Of a DNA stretch of 64,000 nt, positions 61,508-64,000 are shown piece after piece (positions within the stretch are counted from its first letter, which is position 1; the number at the start of each line of letters is the position of its first letter). Location of the stretch: positions 1,012,644-1,076,643 of the forward strand of contig NZ_RCDI01000002.1 in NCBI RefSeq assembly GCF_003675875.1, in the 5' to 3' direction. The stretch comes from Halostella limicola (lineage in GTDB: Archaea > Halobacteriota > Halobacteria > Halobacteriales > Natronoarchaeaceae). Below the pieces are notes generated by a model, which ran no database searches, was not told the DNA's origin, and was given only the letters and a program-made list of their open reading frames with translations. Both the position numbers and the translations under genes were made by a program.

Positions 61508-62245
61508 ATGAAGCTTTCCGAACCGCTGAAGATCGAACACGACGACCGCCGTCAGATCTTCGAGGAGATCGAACGTAACGGCGGTCTCCCCAAGGACCGA
61601 ATCGTAACCGGGACGGTCGAACAGCAGCGGGCGGCCCGTCACCACGTCGCGGTCCTGAAGCGGGACGGATACCTCCGCGAGACGGAAGAAGGGAGGCTCG
61701 AACCGGCGCTGGAGGTCGACGCCGACGCCGAGGAGTTCAGCGCGGACGACGCGACCGTCACCATCCGGCCCGCTCGACAGGCGGACCTGACGGGCATCGT
61801 CGGGGCGATCAGGCAGGTCGCCGCGGAGAAGACCTACATCGTCGCGGAGTCGGTCGCCGACGAACTCGACCACCAGGACGTGCTGCTCCGGCACAACAGC
61901 CTCGAGTCCCGGATGTTCTTCGTCGCCACCGTCGACGAGGCGGTGATCGGGTGGGTCCATCTCAACGCGCCGGAACTTGAGAAGCTCGACCACACCGCCC
62001 AACTGACCGTCGGCGTCATCGAGGAGTACCGCGGCGAGGGGATCGGGGAGGAGCTGCTCGACCGTGCCACCGACTGGGCGAGCGAGAACGGCTTCGAGCG
62101 GCTGTACCAGAGCGTCCCGTCGACGAACCAGCGCGCCATCGACTTCCTCGAAGACCACGGCTGGAAGGTCGAAGCCGTCCGGGAGGACCATTACAAGCTC
62201 GGCGACGAGTACATCGACGAAGTGATGATGGCCGCGACGCCGTAG
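61508..62245 (+). CDS. GNAT acetyltransferase with N-terminal helical domain
   Basis: The 245-residue protein has a 90-residue N-terminal region (IFEEIERNGGLPKDRIVTGTVEQQRAARHHVAVLKRDGYL) that looks like a winged-helix or bacterial-type regulatory segment, then a GNAT domain with VTIRPARQADLTGIV, AQLTVGVIEEYRGEGIGEELLDRATDWA (acetyl-CoA loop) and NQRAIDFLEDHGWKVEAVRED. The substrate is unknown. It is convergent with the RnfC/NuoF-like gene, 10 bp apart. Confidence 0.87.
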   Translation: MKLSEPLKIEHDDRRQIFEEIERNGGLPKDRIVTGTVEQQRAARHHVAVLKRDGYLRETEEGRLEPALEVDADAEEFSADDATVTIRPARQADLTGIVGAIRQVAAEKTYIVAESVADELDHQDVLLRHNSLESRMFFVATVDEAVIGWVHLNAPELEKLDHTAQLTVGVIEEYRGEGIGEELLDRATDWASENGFERLYQSVPSTNQRAIDFLEDHGWKVEAVREDHYKLGDEYIDEVMMAATP

Positions 62246-62255
62246 CGTCGCGGGC

Positions 62256-63494
62256 TCACCGACAGCTCTCGCAGACGTACTTCGTGCCGGACGTGAAGCG
62301 CTCGCGCTCCGGCCTCGCCACGTACTCGCCGCATTCGACGCACCAGGTCCAGTAGATAGTGCGCCCCGCTTCGGGAAGCGTCCGCCCACTCTGGTCGGAC
62401 TGTCGAGTGATCTCGACGTGCCGGTCGCTCACTTCCGTCACTTCGCCGCCGATCGATGCATGCTGGGCGTTCCCGATGTCGCCGCCCGACGGAACGGCGA
62501 TCATCTCGCCCGCGGTCACCTCGTCGCCGGGCTCGACGACCGGCCGACTCGGGGACACGATACCCTCCAGATCCGAATTGGTGATCATGGGGATCCGTAC
62601 GCGGTCCGGATCGTGCGTCGACGGTTCCGTCTCGTGCTCCGCGCTCCACTCGATCGGGTTCAGCACGTTGATACGGCCACCGCCGAGCGTATTCTCCTCG
62701 ACGACGTCCGCGTCCAGAACGGTCAGGCAGTTCGTCCGCTTGCTCGTCCCGAAGGCGGACGGATCCTCCTCGATCTCGAAACACCAGCCCGGTCCCCCGT
62801 CGGCGAGCAGTTCGTCCTCGCCGATATCGTCCGGATCGCGGCCGGCGGCAGCGAGCAGGTGCGACGCCGGCGTGCCTATCGGGACCTTCAGGAACCGGTG
62901 GTCCGGAACGTTTCCGTCGACGTGGACGTACTTGTGCGTCATCGGCTCGTTCCTCTCAAGCGTCTTGAAGACGTTGTGGAGCGTCTCCGTGTTCTGGACG
63001 ATCCATCCGTGGTCCATCGGCAGGTCGTCCCCCATCACCACACCGGCGACCAGTCGCAGGAGGACGTTCTCCATCCCGTACTCGTACTGATCGTCGGTGT
63101 ACGCGAACACTACTCCTGACTCCGTTTCCGGGTCTAACGGCAGGTCCGAGGGACCGTACACCCTCCCGTCCGTCGCGGCTTCGAGTTGGCGCATCCAACC
63201 GTCTCGGTCTTTCTCCTTCGCGCCGATCACGATCGCGTCGAACGCGCGGTCGAGTAACGCGTCGAACAGCCGTCCGAACTCATCCGCCCGTTCGCGTCCC
63301 AGCCACTTGTCGATGTAGTAGTTCGGTTCGCTTTCCTGGTGGTTCACCAGAAGGTAGTCTACTTCATCGAGTCGTTCCCACTTCGCGTGCGCCGGAAACC
63401 CCGCTCCCCCCGCGCCGGCGATCCCCGCGTTCTTGAACGTCGTCGCCAGCTCCGACAGTTCGGTCTGGTCGAGTCGCTGTAAGCTTACGCTCAT
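62256..63494 (-). CDS. RnfC/NuoF-like protein with SLBB, biotinyl-like and zinc-ribbon parts
   Basis: The 412-residue protein has the flavin-binding motif GIAGAGGAGFPAHAKW (near residue 25), as in RnfC and NuoF, and NHQESEPNYYIDKW. An SLBB domain follows (KYVHVDGNVPDHRFLKVPIGTPASHLL), then a barrel-sandwich segment (SRPVVEPGDEVTAGEMIAVPSGGDIG) and a C-terminal zinc-ribbon with WCVECGEY and YVCESCR. No ferredoxin Fe-S cluster motif is present and no other Rnf or complex I gene is nearby. It may be a stand-alone electron-bifurcation or NADH-oxidising subunit whose partner lies elsewhere. Confidence 0.8.
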   Translation of the reverse strand: MSVSLQRLDQTELSELATTFKNAGIAGAGGAGFPAHAKWERLDEVDYLLVNHQESEPNYYIDKWLGRERADEFGRLFDALLDRAFDAIVIGAKEKDRDGWMRQLEAATDGRVYGPSDLPLDPETESGVVFAYTDDQYEYGMENVLLRLVAGVVMGDDLPMDHGWIVQNTETLHNVFKTLERNEPMTHKYVHVDGNVPDHRFLKVPIGTPASHLLAAAGRDPDDIGEDELLADGGPGWCFEIEEDPSAFGTSKRTNCLTVLDADVVEENTLGGGRINVLNPIEWSAEHETEPSTHDPDRVRIPMITNSDLEGIVSPSRPVVEPGDEVTAGEMIAVPSGGDIGNAQHASIGGEVTEVSDRHVEITRQSDQSGRTLPEAGRTIYWTWCVECGEYVARPERERFTSGTKYVCESCR

Positions 63495-63712
63495 GGTCCA
63501 CCCCAAATCGGGGGTTGCCGCCACCAGGGCATAACTCTAACGTGAAGCGTAACGTTACTGCAGGCATTGGTCAATGTTACCAAACAACAAGGAACGAGAT
63601 CGGTCGGTACCTCACGAGTAAAGCGGAAGTAGCGACGATCGCCGTCGCTGCGCGTATGAATGACGAATACCCCAGCAGCCACGCGTGGCTACTGAGGGTG
63701 TAAGTATGAATG
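63495..63712. other. intergenic region between 5S rRNA and the RnfC-like gene
   Basis: GTAACGTTAC (63549-63558) is a perfect 10-bp palindrome 55 bases before the RnfC-like ATG and could be an operator. AGCCACGCGTGGCT (63677-63690) is a perfect palindrome about 20 bases after the 5S 3' end and could be the rRNA-operon terminator. A plus-strand ORF (63515-63703) lacks protein character. Confidence 0.4.
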
Positions 63713-63834
63713 GCAGGCGGCGAACCGGATTTCCCAGAGGGTCGCCCACTCCAGTACTCGCCGGAACGCTGGCGGGCTTAACGTCCGTGTTCGGGATGGG
63801 TACGGGTGTTTCCCCGCCGCGATGGCCGCCTTAA
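63713..63834 (-). rRNA. 5S ribosomal RNA
   Basis: On the minus strand the sequence starts TTAAGGCGGCCATCGCGGCG and has CCCGTACCCATCCCGAACAC, GATAAGCC-like TTAAGCCCGCC, GAGTACTGGAGTGGGCGACC and the end GGTTCGCCGCCTGCC. The terminal helix AAGGCGGC/GCCGCCT closes. Length and sequence match haloarchaeal 5S rRNA; the ends are good to a few bases. Confidence 0.93.
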
Positions 63835-63876
63835 CGCCGACTCGCGGAATCGAACCGCGATCCAAACCAGTGTCGG
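63835..63876 (-). ncRNA. tRNA-like element (t-element) preceding 5S rRNA
   Basis: Directly before the 5S 5' end a short tRNA-like fold is seen: CCGAC/GTCGG as acceptor-like stem and CGCGG-TTCGATT-CCGCG as T-arm. In Haloferax volcanii such an element lets tRNase Z make the 5' end of 5S rRNA; the same mechanism is inferred here. Confidence 0.75.
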
Positions 63877-63942
63877 TGGCATGAAGCCGTGGTGTACGTG
63901 CAATCCAGTTGACGCCTGGACCCGTTCTGTGGGTACAGTGCG

Positions 63943-64000
63943 ATGAGTGTGTGGCGTTGGTCTGTTAGTGCTCGCGGGCTGAACGCCTCGTTGCCTTGGC
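63943..64000 (-). rRNA. 23S ribosomal RNA, 3' end (truncated by window edge)
   Basis: The minus strand reads GCAACGAGGCGTTCAGCCCG and CGAGCACTAACAGACCAACG, which is the conserved 3' end of haloarchaeal 23S rRNA. The 3' terminus is placed near 63943 by comparison from memory with Haloarcula 23S. The spacer 63877-63942 between it and the t-element holds no tRNA gene. Confidence 0.85.

Noticed and set aside
63515..63703. 62-codon frame between the RnfC-like gene and 5S rRNA
   Set aside because: It contains two palindromes and lacks acidic haloarchaeal composition.

Overview
The window is from a halophilic archaeon (class Halobacteria). The evidence is a high-GC sequence with strongly acidic predicted proteins, TATA boxes placed so that many transcripts would be leaderless, Tat-type lipoprotein signals, a PGF-CTERM surface protein, an archaeal S6e ribosomal protein, an archaeal RNase P RNA, and a 5S rRNA preceded by the tRNA-like element known from haloarchaea. 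I could not fix the genus.

Layout. 1-12.5 kb: housekeeping and lipid/energy genes (FAD/Fe-S dehydrogenase end, Sir2 deacylase, acyl-CoA dehydrogenase, an R2lox-type oxidase, MBL hydrolase, enoyl-CoA hydratase plus acyl-CoA ligase, aminopeptidase, YihY protein, a metzincin-like lipoprotein). 12.5-24.4 kb: RNase P RNA, AMMECR1 protein, NAD-salvage genes (nicotinate phosphoribosyltransferase, nicotinamidase), two Hvo_1808-type surface proteins in tandem, a sensor kinase, lipoate ligase-like protein and dihydroorotase. 24.4-31 kb: a dipeptide/oligopeptide ABC transporter. 31-38.8 kb: small conserved haloarchaeal genes, four universal stress proteins, a DHH phosphoesterase and S6e. 38.8-46.6 kb: a REC-PAS-GAF-PAS protein, then a less GC-rich island with a Zn/Mn ABC transporter and its DtxR/MntR-type regulator. 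46.7-61 kb: two very large N-glycosylation-sequon-rich secreted proteins, an assimilatory nitrite/sulfite reductase, an M20 peptidase and tRNA-Lys. 61-64 kb: tRNA-Cys, a GNAT protein, an RnfC/NuoF-like protein, 5S rRNA and the 3' end of 23S rRNA.

How genes work together. Sir2 releases nicotinamide; nicotinamidase and nicotinate phosphoribosyltransferase, both in this window, would return it to NAD. The znuABC-like operon ends with its own metalloregulator and carries a GATTAG/CTAATC palindrome at its predicted start site. The peptide ABC transporter has its fused double ATPase upstream, then the binding protein with its own strong promoter, then two permeases with a 4-bp overlap.

Most notable observations: the metal-transporter island appears to have entered by recombination inside a beta-CASP nuclease gene, leaving a mosaic gene on one side and a frameshifted stump on the other; an R2lox homologue keeps both ether cross-link residues; a 1788-residue surface protein joins a curli-like Q/N/G/A repeat block to Ig-like repeats and is preceded by a coupled 17-codon upstream ORF; a 614-residue secreted protein consists almost wholly of N-glycosylation sequons; and a perfect 15-bp inverted repeat brackets the dihydroorotase promoter.
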